Origin: Quercus robur
Lineage: Eukaryota > Streptophyta > Magnoliopsida > Fagales > Fagaceae
DNA: 64,000 nucleotides
Assembly: GCF_932294415.1 (NCBI RefSeq)
Contig: NC_065535.1
Span: forward strand, 94,442,862 to 94,506,861
Direction of reading: 5' to 3'
The notes under the pieces are model-generated. The model was not told where the DNA came from. It saw only the letters and a program-made list of their open reading frames with translations, and searched no databases. The position numbers and the translations under genes are program-made. Below are positions 34,995-46,449 of the stretch, one piece after another (the first letter of the stretch is position 1; each line of letters begins with the position of its first letter).

Positions 34995-36096
34995 TGTAAG
35001 GTTGAATTTAATCAACCATGTGTTGGCTTTATTCCATGACAAATTTGCTTGTAATTCAGCACTTAGAAACCCTGTATTTAGATGAGAATCATGTAAGGGT
35101 AGTGTGTGAGAGAGTGTGAAGAAATGCTCAAGACAGTGCAATGAAACAAAGACTCGCGGCTAGGACTTGCGGGAAGCTCGCGGCTTCTAAGCCGCCAAAA
35201 GTTGCACACGCGCAGAGCATGCAGGGGAGCTGAACAGTCATGCCAGCTGGAGCACTATAGGACAAAAATCCAGACTGGCCTTTTAGCTAGCTCGCGGCTT
35301 GAACTCGCGACTCAGTTAAGTCGCGAGGTTAAGTCGCCAGCCAACCCTGTTTTGGAAAAACTGACTCTTCGCATTCCATTCTCACACTAGTATAAATACC
35401 CCTCATTCCCACAAAATATGAATGGCCATTCAGAAAGAAAAACCCTAAGAGAGGTTTCTTCAAAACACCCACCCAATTAGAGAGAGCTACTCATTTTTAG
35501 AGAGAAATCTTTGTAGTCTCTTCTCATTCCCTCTCTTATTGTCATACCTATTGAGAGGAGATTTCTATCCAAACACTACCCACACCCATTTAGAGTGTTG
35601 AGTGTTTTTGGAGCTTTGGGAAGCAATGGAAGATGCCAAGGATGGCGGATGCTATGGATTATAGCGGAATCTGGTAAGCTAGAAAAGAAAAAGGTTCGGC
35701 GCAACCTCGTTGGAGGAAGAAGCTTGGAGGGCTTAGGTACATCAGGTAGATTAAGCTTGGAGGGTCTATTGCTGTTCATGTATCCCAACTACATTTTCTA
35801 GTGGATTATTGACCGCTTGGAGGGCGGTGGAGAGGTTTTACGCCGAGGGCTTCGGTTTCCTCTTCGATAACACATTGTGTGTTGTCCTTGTGTTTGCATC
35901 TCTCTTCCCTTTATCTTTGCCTTTTATTTTCTGCTGTGGATGTGATTTATAATTGGCTTAGATTGATTTCCAATTCTGTTTATAGCTTATGTTCATTTTC
36001 CGCACACTAGTTGTTTGACATAAAGCTTGAATTAGTTATTTTGTAATTGGGGGTTTAAACGTTCAAGGGTGTTTTATACACATAATTGAACTTTCA
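34995..36096 (+). repeat. 3' LTR of inner element
   Basis: 1102 bp, TG...CA, the same length as the 5' LTR. It has a TATA box at 35391-35398 and is followed directly by the GTTTT duplication at 36097-36101. Confidence 0.93.
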
Positions 36097-36101
36097 GTTT
36101 T

Positions 36102-36439
36102 ATTCCAAATAGGGCATTCTAGTGACTCAATCTCGCAAGTGGAATGAGTCACGAGCTAACTGATTGGCCAGATTGTACATTTTTGTCTTGTAATGCTCTA
36201 GCTTTCGTGACCCTTCAGTTCCCTGCATGCTTCACACATGTGCCACTTTGGTGATTTGCCAGTCATGAGATCCAATCGCGGGGCTCCTTTGTATGCACAC
36301 ATCTCGAGTTTTCTTTGCACTCTCTCACACACAACACTTATATAATTCCCACCTAAATACAGGGTATCTAATTGCTAAAATACAAACAAATTTGGTACGG
36401 AATAAAGCCAACATATGATTGAATAAATTCAACCTTATA
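36102..36439 (-). repeat. Outer element 3' LTR, second part
   Basis: It continues the LTR interrupted at 29733 and ends CCTTATA where the other copy has CTTACA, so the terminal CA has mutated to TA. The polypurine tract of the outer element (on the minus strand GGAGGAGAT) begins at the next base. Confidence 0.85.
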
Positions 36440-37299
36440 ATCTCCTCCATTGGCTATTCCATGGCAAAACCCTAAAACAGACTATAGAATTAAAATGTGA
36501 GTTGGGAACAGTTACCAAAACTCACTCACACCTAACTCTAGAAATTATAAAGCTCTTGAACCAAACAGACAAGTTTTCCTGAAAACAATAACACAAGACG
36601 ATCATTGTAAGCAAAAATTTTGAAATACATATGGAACAAGCACAATGCGTTCAAGTAATAAAGACTATAGCAATAAAGCGTGGCTTGGCCAAACAAGAAC
36701 AATCACTATAAATAGTGATCACAATGATCATTCACACAAGGAATGAACATCTGGACATGCAAGCAAATAAGCTCAATGCAAAAATATCATTTGCATGTCC
36801 AACACAACTGAGACAAAAACACAAAGATAGTTGCATCAAGGATACAAAATCCAACAAGGGCACAAGTGTGGAATACTAAAGAAAATGCATAACATTAAGT
36901 AAAAGTACTAGGCTACAAAAGCAAAGGTACATAAAAAAGCATAGTTTAAATAGCTAAAACATTCAAGCATTCATAACACACCATGTCCAAATATTTTAAA
37001 ACCAAGTACTAAAGTTATAGCGTACTTAAAAACCAAACCAAGGTACTAAAACAAGTGCTATGAAAACCCATAATAGAGACTAAATCCAAACATAAACCAT
37101 AAAAACTTATAAAGTTTCTCCCCCTCAAGGTAAGGCTCCCCCTCAAGAGCTACTCCAACTACTCCCCCTTTTTGATCGGAATGGCCAAAGAGCTAAAGCT
37201 GGTCAGTGAAGCTATCAAACTTGGCTGCAAGCAAGTTTATCTATTCTTGAATAGTAGTCAGCCTGTCAGAGTGCTCATTTTGGACTTCTCGCAAGTCGT
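36440..37299 (-). other. 3' noncoding part of outer element
   Basis: On the minus strand this is the stretch between the transposon-protein-like pseudogene and the polypurine tract. It includes purine runs of AAAGGGGGAGTAG type (37130-37170) that resemble those at 33820-33965 of the inner element. No reading frame was recognised. Confidence 0.6.
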
Positions 37300-38241
37300 C
37301 AATTCTCTAAAGAATGATTTGAAATACATCTGGAGGCACTTCTGAAGATGATGAGGCTCTGCTCCTTTTACCATGACTTCATGAAGTTGAGGGTTGTCCT
37401 TTCGCTTTAGTTTCAATGTCCATAGGCTCTCTCCTTGTGCTGGATCACCCTCCTCTTCATCACCTGGAAGACGAACTTTGATCCTTACGATTGTTAGAGC
37501 ATTGATAGCCAGAGGAGTAGGTAAGAGGTCTTAGGGAATTTCCATAACCTTTTACACGAAAAAGCCTCATGAGTAGACTAGGGAGAATAAGCTTTGCCTT
37601 TGAAGTTGTCCTTGTTTCATCGGCAATGATGGAGAATGCATGAGCACTAATGTCAATGTAGGTATTCTCCTGAAGCACCATGAGAAAGATGGCTCTACTA
37701 TTGTTGATGGTGGTCACCTTCTTCATCGAATAAGGATTGAACATCATGATGTATGTAAGACATCACAAATTCGGTGGAAAAGCAGCTGTGTTGAGACATC
37801 TTCCTTCTTTAACACCCCTAATATGGGATTAAACCGTCTCTATGGAAAGCATTCTATCCTTGTAGTGAGTGAAATCATGTTTTAGATCCTCAAAGCCAAG
37901 AATATCATCAATGTTCTCCACGTCAATGGTGAACTCATGGCCTCTAATCCAACAGTCTATTTCATCTTCTCGAAGAATAGCATTGGCATAGAATTCCCGA
38001 ACCAATGGTTCACAAACCCCAGAGAGATCACCAAGAAGCTTTTCCTAACCTCTATCTTGAAAACAGCCTGGGATAAGTAGTCCTTCAAATCAACAAGGTC
38101 CATGAATCGCTCTTGGATGATTGGAGCCTTCTCAAAGAACTGATTCTATCTCTCAAAGTGTTGGGTAGAGCGAAATCGAGTATTGTCCATTTTCTTCCTC
38201 TTGTCAGTGCATTGTGCAGTGGTTTTCTTCTTCAAAGTCAT
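37300..38241 (-). pseudogene. Plant-transposon-protein-like ORF inside the outer Copia element, decayed
   Basis: From the ATG at 38241 the minus strand reads MTLKKKTTAQCTDKRKKMDN, then RFRSTQHFER and FFEKAPIIQERFMDLVDLKD. Later blocks in shifted frames read EDEIDCWIRGHEF-like, IMMFNPYSMKKVTTINNSRA, LQENTYIDISAHAFSIIADE and AINALTIVRIKVRLPGDEEE. This block order is what I recall for the 'putative plant transposon protein' domain (PF20167) found in many plant LTR-flanked elements. There are many stops and at least three frame changes, so it is dead. Its position, downstream of gag and upstream of the polypurine tract, is where pol would normally be. A profile search would settle the family. Confidence 0.6.
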
Positions 38242-40554
38242 CTATAAAAACAGAGCAGTAAGTACCACAAAATAGAGCACAGAGTATGATAACAAACTCA
38301 ATTAGTAACTAGTTAGTACCAATACAATGGACATTGAAATACAACCCTAAAACAGAAATTTAAAGAGTGATTTAATCAAAATTGATATGTAAAGACATAA
38401 ATCATCAATACATGATAGAATCATGACATTAAGCACTCAAATATGTCAAAGAGTGTGTGTGTGCATCAAATGCAAAATTGTGCAAATTAGGGCAAAGTGT
38501 AAGAACACATAATCATATGATGTTTCAAAATTAAAGAAACATGATTATCCCTACAACCATTGTATTCCGTGGAATCCGCAGAAACACAAGAAAACATCTA
38601 TGAAACATTTTATTATGAACATGATATGCACAACACAACACAAACATGGTATAATGCACAAAAATGAGAAACAAACATGTAAAACATGTATAATAGGCAT
38701 TATAATAAGAAAACCAACAAAATCCATACATCAAACTCAACAAAACATCAGTAAACCATATTTTAACATCATATTTTTCAAATCTTAACAAAAACACAAA
38801 ATCCAAGAAATTTAGGGTAAGAAACGTGAAACACTTTGAGAATAGGTGAAAACTCATACATTTTCTTGTAGATTGGTGAAGGATTGATGAAGAAAATAGA
38901 GGTTTTGTGAGTGAAAATGATGGTTTTGGAAGAGGGAGAGGTGGACAAGACAATGAAACAGCACGTGATGTGAAGGAAAACTGAAATTTTTTTGAAAACC
39001 GTCTTGGATTTAACCTTATTTGTGCAAAACACGAGTTTTTCGCGATTGGAATGAGTCATGAGCAAGTCGCCAAAATCCCGTGTCACAAATTTTAAAAAAA
39101 TTGTCTAAGTGTTTTTCGTGATTGGAAGGTTCACTCGCGAGTAAGTCATGAAGGAAGTCACGAAGCATTCTAAGTAAATTCGCGAATGGAGCTTCCACTC
39201 GCGAACCAATGACCAAACTGAGTTGCGAAAATGCTAAAAACCTTGAAATTTTGAAAATTTTCTAAGTCTTTTTAATGACTGGGGGCTTGACTCACCAGAA
39301 AGTCGCGAGAGCTTCTGAGAAAGCTCGCGATTGGGGTCTCGCAACTGGCTTGACCCGCGAGAGTGAGTTGCCAAAACAAAGTTGCACAGTTTTGAAATTT
39401 TTGAAAATTTTCAAAACAAAAACACTTTCCAAAAAAAATTAAAATACTCAAAAGTCTTTTTAGTTTTTGATCAACATATGATTGAGTAAGTGCAACACAT
39501 TTAATCAAGTACAATCACACAAATGAATAAGACATTCATTGAACATAGGCATGTGTGATGTGTGTGGGTACCAAAGATGAGATAGTCCTTAGTCTAATGT
39601 TAAACTTCAATGATCAATTCAACCAAGACATACACAATTAACACTAGGAAGAGTGGCCAATCTCAATTATAGAAGTATGCATATATAACCTCCCACAAAA
39701 CTTGATTACATAATTTGAAAACTTTTCATTTGGCTTCATTTTGGAACAATACATCTCATTTTGAGATCGATGCTTGAAAATTTTGATATTTCAATTTGAT
39801 TAGTAAGCCTTTGGCTTTTGGGCACCATACATTTTCATAAAAGTCGCTTTCCCTTTTTCAAAGTCAAATACTAGTATGTACGACGGCTTTTGCAACTCAT
39901 TATCTCTTTTCATTTTGAGATTTAATATTGGTTGAGCTCTTTAAGCAAAAATTAAAAGGGTGGGAAGATATATAGGCACAAGTCTATGCAAGTCTCAAGA
40001 TCAACAAAACTATTGACTAATCATTCATGACAAGTTTGAAGATCTATTTATAACAGTCACATAAATGTCAAGATTTTTTTCACAATAATATGAGTACATA
40101 GAGAACAAGCTACGCTTGTAAATGCATAAAATCGTTTGTACGAAGGTACAAGGCAAAACATAATAATGCCGATCAAACTTTTTGGATTTTCTACTTTTTA
40201 TGTGTTTTTGGATTTTTGACACAAAAGTAAGTAAAGATTGATCAAAAAGAGAACATTCAAAGCTCTTAAAAACAAAGAAAAATTTGTCAAAAACATGCTA
40301 GAATGATTACTAGGAAAACAACCAAACAAAGTCACAACATATAGAAAGAATTGATGCATGGACATGTTCTAACGCTTATGCATGTGTACCCTTCTTCACC
40401 CATATGACACGTGCATTTGGGGTGATATCCATAGAGGATTGGGTACTTGAGTTATGATTCTCAAACCTTAGTGTGAAGTTGTCTATCATCTTTATCACAT
40501 CACCAATATTAGACTCAACTTCTTGCCCTTTTGTTTGCTTGAGGTTCACTTTGC
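38242..40554 (-). other. Noncoding middle of outer element
   Basis: No coding motif was recognised. It shares blocks (39450-40260) in inverted orientation with the inner element. A cluster of TCGCGA/CTCGCGA motifs lies at 39035-39370. Frames on the minus strand at 38531-39514 are short and without family features. Confidence 0.6.
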
Positions 40555-42332
40555 CATTTCTTTGTCCTTTTGGCCTTTGAGAGTTGCCATTCTTTAATGC
40601 CTGAAGCTTGTGGCAATTAGGTCTAGTTTGTCCTCGGATTCCACAATGATGGCAAAAGTGTTGAGTTTATGGTCCTCTTTGTGATTTCGGAAGAGATTTT
40701 CATTTCGCCTTGAGTTTAGCCATTACTAGGTTTGGAGACTTTGTTAAAACCCATTGAGCAATCACCTTTGTCTTCTTCTCAAACTTCCCTTTTTCAACAG
40801 TTGGAATTGCTACCATTGGTTCCTTTACTTTAACAAACTTTATCTTTTTAGACACATTGGTGCTTGAACTACTCTCTCTGGTGTATCCTAAGCCACTTTT
40901 GTAAGAAAAAGGGCTTTTGATGTGCAAGCACTTCATCAAGTTTTTTGGAGGCAACCCGCTCCACTTTAGCATTAGCTTGAATCACTTCAAGCTTAAGAAA
41001 CTTGATCTTGGAATAGGCTTTAGTTAGTTCTCCGTTTAGCATCTCAACTTCACATTTAGTCTCCTTGTACTGCACTAGAGGACTTTTGTAATCTTGCTCT
41101 ACTCTCTTCATTTTTCTTATGGCTGCTTTAGCCACTCTTGCATACTCTCCGGTCTTCTCTAGAAGAGAATTATAAGTTTCCTGCATTCTCTTTGTTCCTT
41201 CATAGACACATTCTTCACCTTCATCATCGGATTCTTCCCTAATTCCCATTGACTCCACTTCGGTGTGCTCACCAACCTTTTCCACTAGAGCATTTAAATC
41301 TTCTGAAGAGTCCACGGGTGCAATGGTCATAAATGTATAGTAGTTTCCTTCTCCATCACAACTTTCTTCAGAATATGAATTTGAACTATCTGAGTCACTA
41401 AAGGTAGTGGCAAATACTTTACCCTTTGCCTTTAAATAAATGGGGCATTCTTTCTTTACATGCCTACGCCCTTTGCACTCAAAGCACATGTCCATTTGAG
41501 ATGGAGGGGAGTCTTTTGAATCCTTCTTCTTGAAGTCTTTCTTGTCCTTAAAATTTGAGAATTTTCCCTTCTTAAAAGACTTCCCATCTCTCTTGAACTT
41601 CAAGAACTTGCGGAAGTTCTTAGCAAGGTATGCCACTTCCTTTTCAATGTCATCCTCATCCGAGGAGTCTTAAGCTTCCACTCTCTCATTGATTGTCTTT
41701 AGAGTAAGAGATTTGCTCTTCCTTTGTGATGGTAGAGATAGCTTATAGGTTTGAAGAGAGACAATGAGTTCTTGAATTTTAATCTCATCAAGGTCTTTGC
41801 TCTCTTCGATGGCAACGACCTTTGCACGGAAGCTTTCCGGCAATGATCATATGATCTTCCTCACAATCTTGGAGTCCTCCGTCTTTTCTCCCAAGTTGAA
41901 TTTCCCAATCACCACTTCATTTAACTTCCCATAAAATGAGTTGAATGACTCATCTTCACTCATCTTTAGCTTCTCAAAGCGTGTGGTGAGCATTTGCAAC
42001 TTGGTATCCTTCATCTTTTTGGTGCCTTCATAGGTCGTCTCCAAGATTTGCCACGTCTCCTTGGCAATTGTAACAAGAGAAATCCTATGAAACACTTCAG
42101 GAGAAACACCACAGAAAATAGCATTTAAAGCCTTGCTATTAGCGTTAGTTACCACAAGGGCTACCTTATCCCATGTGGATTTGGTAGCTTCCGACCTAGT
42201 CCATCCTATCTCAATAGCATCCCAAACACTATCATCAATGGAACATAGAAATGCCCTCACACAGACTTTCCAAAATGCATAATTGCTCCCATCAAAATAT
42301 GGAGGAGCATTAAGCAATTGAGATCTATCCAT
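40555..42332 (-). pseudogene. Copia gag (UBN2 type) with zinc knuckle, disrupted
   Basis: The ATG at 42332 opens MDRSQLLNAPPYFDGSNYAF and WKVCVRAFLCSIDDSVWDAI, then ETWQILETTYEGTKKMKDTK and RFEKLKMSEDESFNSFYGKL, the signature of the UBN2/Copia gag domain. The frame is lost at about 41846 and resumes by 41636 (AYLAKNFRKFLKFKRDGKSF). A knuckle CFECKGRRHVKKEC follows with all ligands. Then comes a coiled-coil-like acidic stretch, and beyond a further frame change (about 40870) a second knuckle in which the His is replaced by Gln (CHHCGIRGQTRPNC, about 40615-40655). Gag normally packages the element RNA in cytoplasmic particles. This copy is broken by at least two frame disruptions. Confidence 0.85.
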
Positions 42333-42385
42333 CTCAACAAGGGTCTAGGATCACACTTAGGTAATGAAACCACAGCAATGCATTC

Positions 42386-42397
42386 GCTTTGATACCA
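42386..42397 (-). promoter_or_regulatory. Primer-binding site of outer element
   Basis: The minus strand reads TGGTATCAAAGC next to the LTR end at 42400, differing by one base from the inner element's site. It is complementary to initiator tRNA-Met. Confidence 0.88.
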
Positions 42398-42399
42398 AG

Positions 42400-43484
42400 T
42401 GAAAGTTCAATTAGTATGTAAAACACTAATGAATGTTTAGACCCCCAATTTAACAATACCAACACAAGCTTATACATAAACAATATATGTGCAGAATGAT
42501 GAATATAAGCTATATCCAAAATGGTAAAACACTCTAAACCATAATTAATCACAAATACAGTAGCAATTAAAAGGTAAAGAGTAAAGGAAGAGAGATGTAA
42601 ACACAAAGATAACACTGACACGTGTTATCGAAGAGGAAATTGAAGAATTCGGTGAAAAACCTCTCCGCTGCCCTCCAAGTGATCAAATGATCTACTAAAG
42701 AATAAAGTTGGGATACATGAATAGTAGAAGACCCTCCAAGCCTAATCTACCCAATGCACCTAAGCCCTCCAAGCTTCTTTCTCCAACAAGGTTACGTATA
42801 ACCTTGTCTTTTTTAGCTTCTCGGATCCCATAATAAGCCCATTGCATCAACCAAGTAAATTGGTTATCTCCGAACTACTTCCCAAGCACCAAAATACCTA
42901 CTCACTAATATGGGTATAGTGAGATAAGGATTTGGCAAATGTACCTCTCAAGGATATGTCAATGGAGAGGGTGAAAGTAAAGGAATTTGGAGAATCAAAT
43001 GATAAAGATTGTGGATGAGTCGATATTGTTTTTTTCTAGGATTTCTCTCTCAAAATTTTCTCTAGAAACTCTCTACATTTCGTGGATATAAGGGTATTTA
43101 TAATAGTGTATGTGAGGAATGTGAGAAGTCAGTTTTCATCCAAATAGGGCATTCTGACAACTCAATCTCGCGAGTGGAACGAGTCACGAGCTAATTGCCT
43201 GGCCAGACTGTATATTTTTGTCCTGTAGTACTCCAGCTGTTGTGACCCTTCAGTTCCCTGCATGCTTCACACATGTGCACTTTGGTAACTTGTCAGTTAT
43301 GAGTCAGTTGCAAGATCCAATTGCGAGGCTCCTTTGTATGCACACATCTTGAGTTTTTTTCACACTCTCTTACACACAACCCTTATATAATTCCCACCTA
43401 AATACAAGATATCTAATTGCTAAAATACAAGCAAACTTGGCACAGAATAAAGCCAACACATGATTGAATAAATTCAATCTTACA
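42400..43484 (-). repeat. 5' LTR of outer element
   Basis: 1085 bp, with CA/TG ends. It matches the split 3' LTR (29010-29733 plus 36102-36439) apart from small indels, for example around 43095 where this copy has an extra block of about 20 bp including TATTTATAATAG. Confidence 0.9.
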
Positions 43485-43954
43485 AATCATACGTTGGGTT
43501 CATTGTAAAATAATACTCTTGTAGCAACAGTGTAGCTGGAAAGGGCTTTCTGTTGTGGTCGTAAAATGTTAGTCTAAACTATGTTAAATTCTTGCTTCCA
43601 TTTTCCACTTCTCTTTTATCTCATTCAATATCTCAACAAATTTGACATGGTGCTCCCTTCTCTCACATTCATGATGGAGTTACCATGAATTTAATGAGTT
43701 GACCCCACTATGTATGTAAAAGAAGAGAGCATCATTCACCATACTCTAAGAGTACCTAAGAATTACTCATTTTTGGTTCATATTTATTTTCCTTTTTTCA
43801 GCCCATGTTTGTCAACTATTTGTTCTACTTTTTGCTTCTCTCTCTCTCTCTGTCTCTCTCTCTCTCTCTCATACGTTACTTATCACTCTTAAGTCTCACT
43901 TTTTGCTTTTTTCTTTTCCTCTTTCTCCTCTCATAGTCTCTGTAATCATTTTCA
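43485..43954. other. Spacer with CT microsatellite
   Basis: It contains the right flank of the outer element's duplication (43485-43489) and a (CT)n tract at about 43839-43871. No gene was recognised. Confidence 0.6.
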
Positions 43955-44340
43955 CGGACGAAGTGGATAAGCTACTTGCAGCTAGTTTCATCCAAGAGGT
44001 CTACTATCCCGACTGGCTAGCCAATGTCGTCTTAGTGAAGAAAGAAAATGGGAAGTGTAGGATGTGTGTAGACTTCATTGACCTGAATAGTGCCTGCCCT
44101 AAAGATAGCTTCCCGTTGCCAAGAATTGACCAACTTGTGGACTCCATCGCCGGGCATAAGCTCCTCACTTTTATGGACATCTTTTCAGGCTATAACCAGA
44201 TCAAAATGTCAAAAGAAGACCAGGAGAAAACTACCTTCATTACCACTCAAGAGCTTTACTGCTACAAAGTGATGCCCTTTGAGCTGAAGAATGCAGGAGT
44301 CATTTACCAAAGGTTGGTTAACAAAATGTTTAGTCTCGGC
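43955..44340 (+). pseudogene. Gypsy reverse transcriptase fragment
   Basis: An open frame reads FIQEVYYPDWLANVVLVKKE, then CRMCVDFIDLNSACPKDSFP, LPRIDQLVDSIAGHKLLTFM, DIFSGYNQIKMSKEDQEKTT and CYKVMPFELKNAGVIYQRLV, the front half of a Ty3/Gypsy reverse transcriptase. It includes the first catalytic Asp (FMDIFSGY), but it stops before the YxDD motif and joins unrelated AT-rich DNA at about 44340. No LTR is nearby in this orientation. It is on the opposite strand from the Gypsy element at 44706 and has a different sequence, so it is a separate fragment. Confidence 0.85.
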
Positions 44341-44705
44341 ACAAACTATACTCCAATTGTATCCGTTTATAACTTTTTATAATATGATTTAGTTTCCTTT
44401 AATATTTTTAATAATAGAATATAGTAAAAAAATGGAGAAAAGTATTGCTTCTATTTTTTTTTTTCCAAGGTATCAAGAATAAATTTTGATTCAAGTTCAT
44501 ATGAATTGTTTATATATAGAAATAGAAATATCATAATTGATCCAATTTTTTATTGGAGAAGATAATTCTTTAATTCTTAGATAATTAAGTTTTGGATCCC
44601 AGCTACATATTCACTTTGATAGTAGGTTTATTGTAATATGCAAAAATTATGAAATCGTGATTTGTTAGGTTAAACATATTTCATCTTATATGTGTGAAGA
44701 GTATT

Positions 44706-45506
44706 GTAGGGGGTGGGTTTGTGCACCCTTTCTATTAGACGAAAGGTCTCAAGCCCAACTGGCCCAATACAATAAATTTTTAGAGAGTGGGTTTAAGAAC
44801 TAGGTCCTAGTCTGAATCACAATCACTAGACACGGTTAGATGCGGGCTGGGCACTAAGGAAATGGATTAAAGTATGAAATTTTGTCCTCGGGCATTTCGT
44901 CCGAGGAACTTAGTGCTCTTCTTCTTCTACTTTCAGTACTAGGTTACAATGGTTTTCAAGACCATGCAGATCGACACCGCTTTCTTCTTTTTCTCTCCAC
45001 TTACTTTCTTTTCCGCCATCCCTCATTCTTGGAGGGTCTCTCACATTATATACTTCTTTCCAGTCAATCTTGATCCTCCACTTATTTGTCGTGCAGGTCA
45101 TCACTCGAGTGCTCGTCCCATCAGCCACCTTCCCAAACCCTCTATGAGTTGCGACAACCAAGACTGCACTGTTCAGGGGTTCTTTCCTCATTAATGTGGC
45201 CAAAACGTTAGTTCAGTGCATTTAATGTGGAGGTGACAGCTTCTCCTTGAATTGCTCTCACATCATACCCCCGTGTGTGTCCTTCTATGCTTGTCCTTTC
45301 TTCTGGGGGTGCTTTGGGAAGATGCCTTTGATGGCGTGCCATCCTTTCCTTCTGGGATTTGGAGTGCCAAGGACAAGATCGTCCTCGGCATCGTCTCTAG
45401 AATGTTTGGACTTTCTTCGTGCGTCCTCGGGCATTTTTCCCTCCTCGGTATAGGCCTTGGGCCCAGTACAAAGTGGGTCGGGGTTGCTAAGTTCCTTGGC
45501 CCCACA
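44706..45506 (-). repeat. Gypsy 3' LTR
   Basis: 801 bp. On the plus strand it reads TGTAGGGGGTGGGTTTG to TTGGCCCCACA and matches 53318-54118 along its whole length. The adjacent minus-strand sequence TTTTGAGGGGCTATTG (45521-45507 region) is the likely polypurine tract. Reading frames on both strands here are LTR noise. Confidence 0.93.
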
Positions 45507-45999
45507 ATAGCCCCTCAAAATCTTACTATCTGGCTCCTTGGAAGGAGATGAAGGTTTTGATGACATCGGGCCTCTGTCATGGCTTGTCAGGTCTTGTCCT
45601 CCATCAATGCCAAAGCCTCTTCGTCTGCTTGAGACATGATCTTGATGCCCTGGTATATGAAGCGTGTCTTCATTAAATGCGGGCGGCTCTGTGCCCCCTC
45701 CCCCCACGTTCAACGGTGCGATGGAGATCTAACGGTGGAGATTTCATCACCTTTATGGGCGGGAAAACCCGCACGGTTATTTTTAATGGGAGGTATAAAT
45801 ATCCATTTAAATGGACTTATCTTTTTATCTTTGCACTTAAGAGTTCTTTGCGCATAATATGTTTGAAGTTAAATCCCTAAATGCTAACTTACTTGCACCA
45901 AGGGGACGCTTGGTTTGCGTCTACCCATATTTCTAGGGGGCTAAGTGTATAATCTGAGGTGCCGAGCATGCACTTAGGTCATATCCATAGCTTTTTACA

Positions 46000-46345
46000 A
46001 ATCTTGAAGTAGCTAGTTTCCCCATAGGTTTGAGTCCAAGAACCATGCAAGACTTTGGTTCTATTTAGCACTTAGATTTTCTTGGAGTGACTAGTTTCCA
46101 TAGCTTTTTACAAATCTTGAAGTAGCTAGTTTCCCCATAGGTTTGAGTCCGAGGACCATGCAAGACCTTAGTTCTATCTAACACTTAGGTTTTCTTGGAG
46201 TGACTAGTTTCCCCATAGGTTTGAGTCCGAGGACCATGCAAGACCTTGGTTCCAGCTAACACTTAGATTTTCTTGGAGTGACTAGTTTCCCCATAGGTTT
46301 GAGTTCGAGGACCATGCAAGACCTTGGTTTTGTCTAGCATTTAGA
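46000..46345. repeat. Short tandem repeat between integrase and 3' LTR
   Basis: Four copies of a block containing TAGTTTCCCCATAGGTTTGA, then GTCC(A/G)AG(A/G)ACCATGCAAG, start at about 46012, 46126, 46206 and 46285. The spacing is about 114 bp once and then about 79-80 bp. It lies in the untranslated 3' part of the Gypsy element. Confidence 0.8.
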
Positions 46346-46449
46346 TGGTCACTAGAATGAGAGACGTGTAGTTAGGTGGACTTTAAAATTTGAACTAGAT
46401 AAACGCTTTTATTAATAATAATACATTCTCAGATTATTTACATTCCATG

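Larger units (their letters stand above)
29734..36096 (+). mobile_element. Inner Copia-type LTR element, pol-less, nested
   Basis: 6363 bp with two 1102-bp LTRs that begin TGTAAGGTTG and end AACTTTCA. It is flanked by a perfect 5-bp duplication GTTTT (29729-29733 and 36097-36101). A PBS follows the 5' LTR (30838) and a polypurine tract precedes the 3' LTR (34983-34993). The internal 4.16 kb holds only a partial gag-like ORF, then noncoding sequence. It shares LTR tail, PBS and noncoding blocks with the outer element, so the two belong to related families. Confidence 0.93.
29010..43484 (-). mobile_element. Outer Copia-type LTR element, pol-less, carrying a nested insertion
   Basis: On the minus strand the order is 5' LTR (43484-42400), PBS (42397-42386), gag-like pseudogene, a plant-transposon-protein-like pseudogene, a polypurine tract (GGAGGAGAT at about 36448-36440) and a 3' LTR (36439-29010). 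The 3' LTR is split by the plus-strand element 29734-36096. Flanks AACCA (29005-29009) and AATCA (43485-43489) are a duplication with one transition. No protease, integrase, reverse transcriptase or RNase H was seen in the interior (about 6 kb). It therefore resembles the non-autonomous gag-only class of plant LTR elements (TR-GAG) and would need pol from elsewhere. Confidence 0.85.

Noticed and set aside
43955..44340. Gypsy RT fragment as part of the neighbouring Gypsy element
   Set aside because: It is on the opposite strand, outside the LTR at 44706, and diverges in sequence from the RT at 48394-49640; a separate fragment is more likely.
44882..45713. Several overlapping frames on both strands in the Gypsy 3' LTR and beyond (also 53494-54209)
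   Set aside because: They coincide with the two LTR copies or their immediate flank and show no conserved protein.
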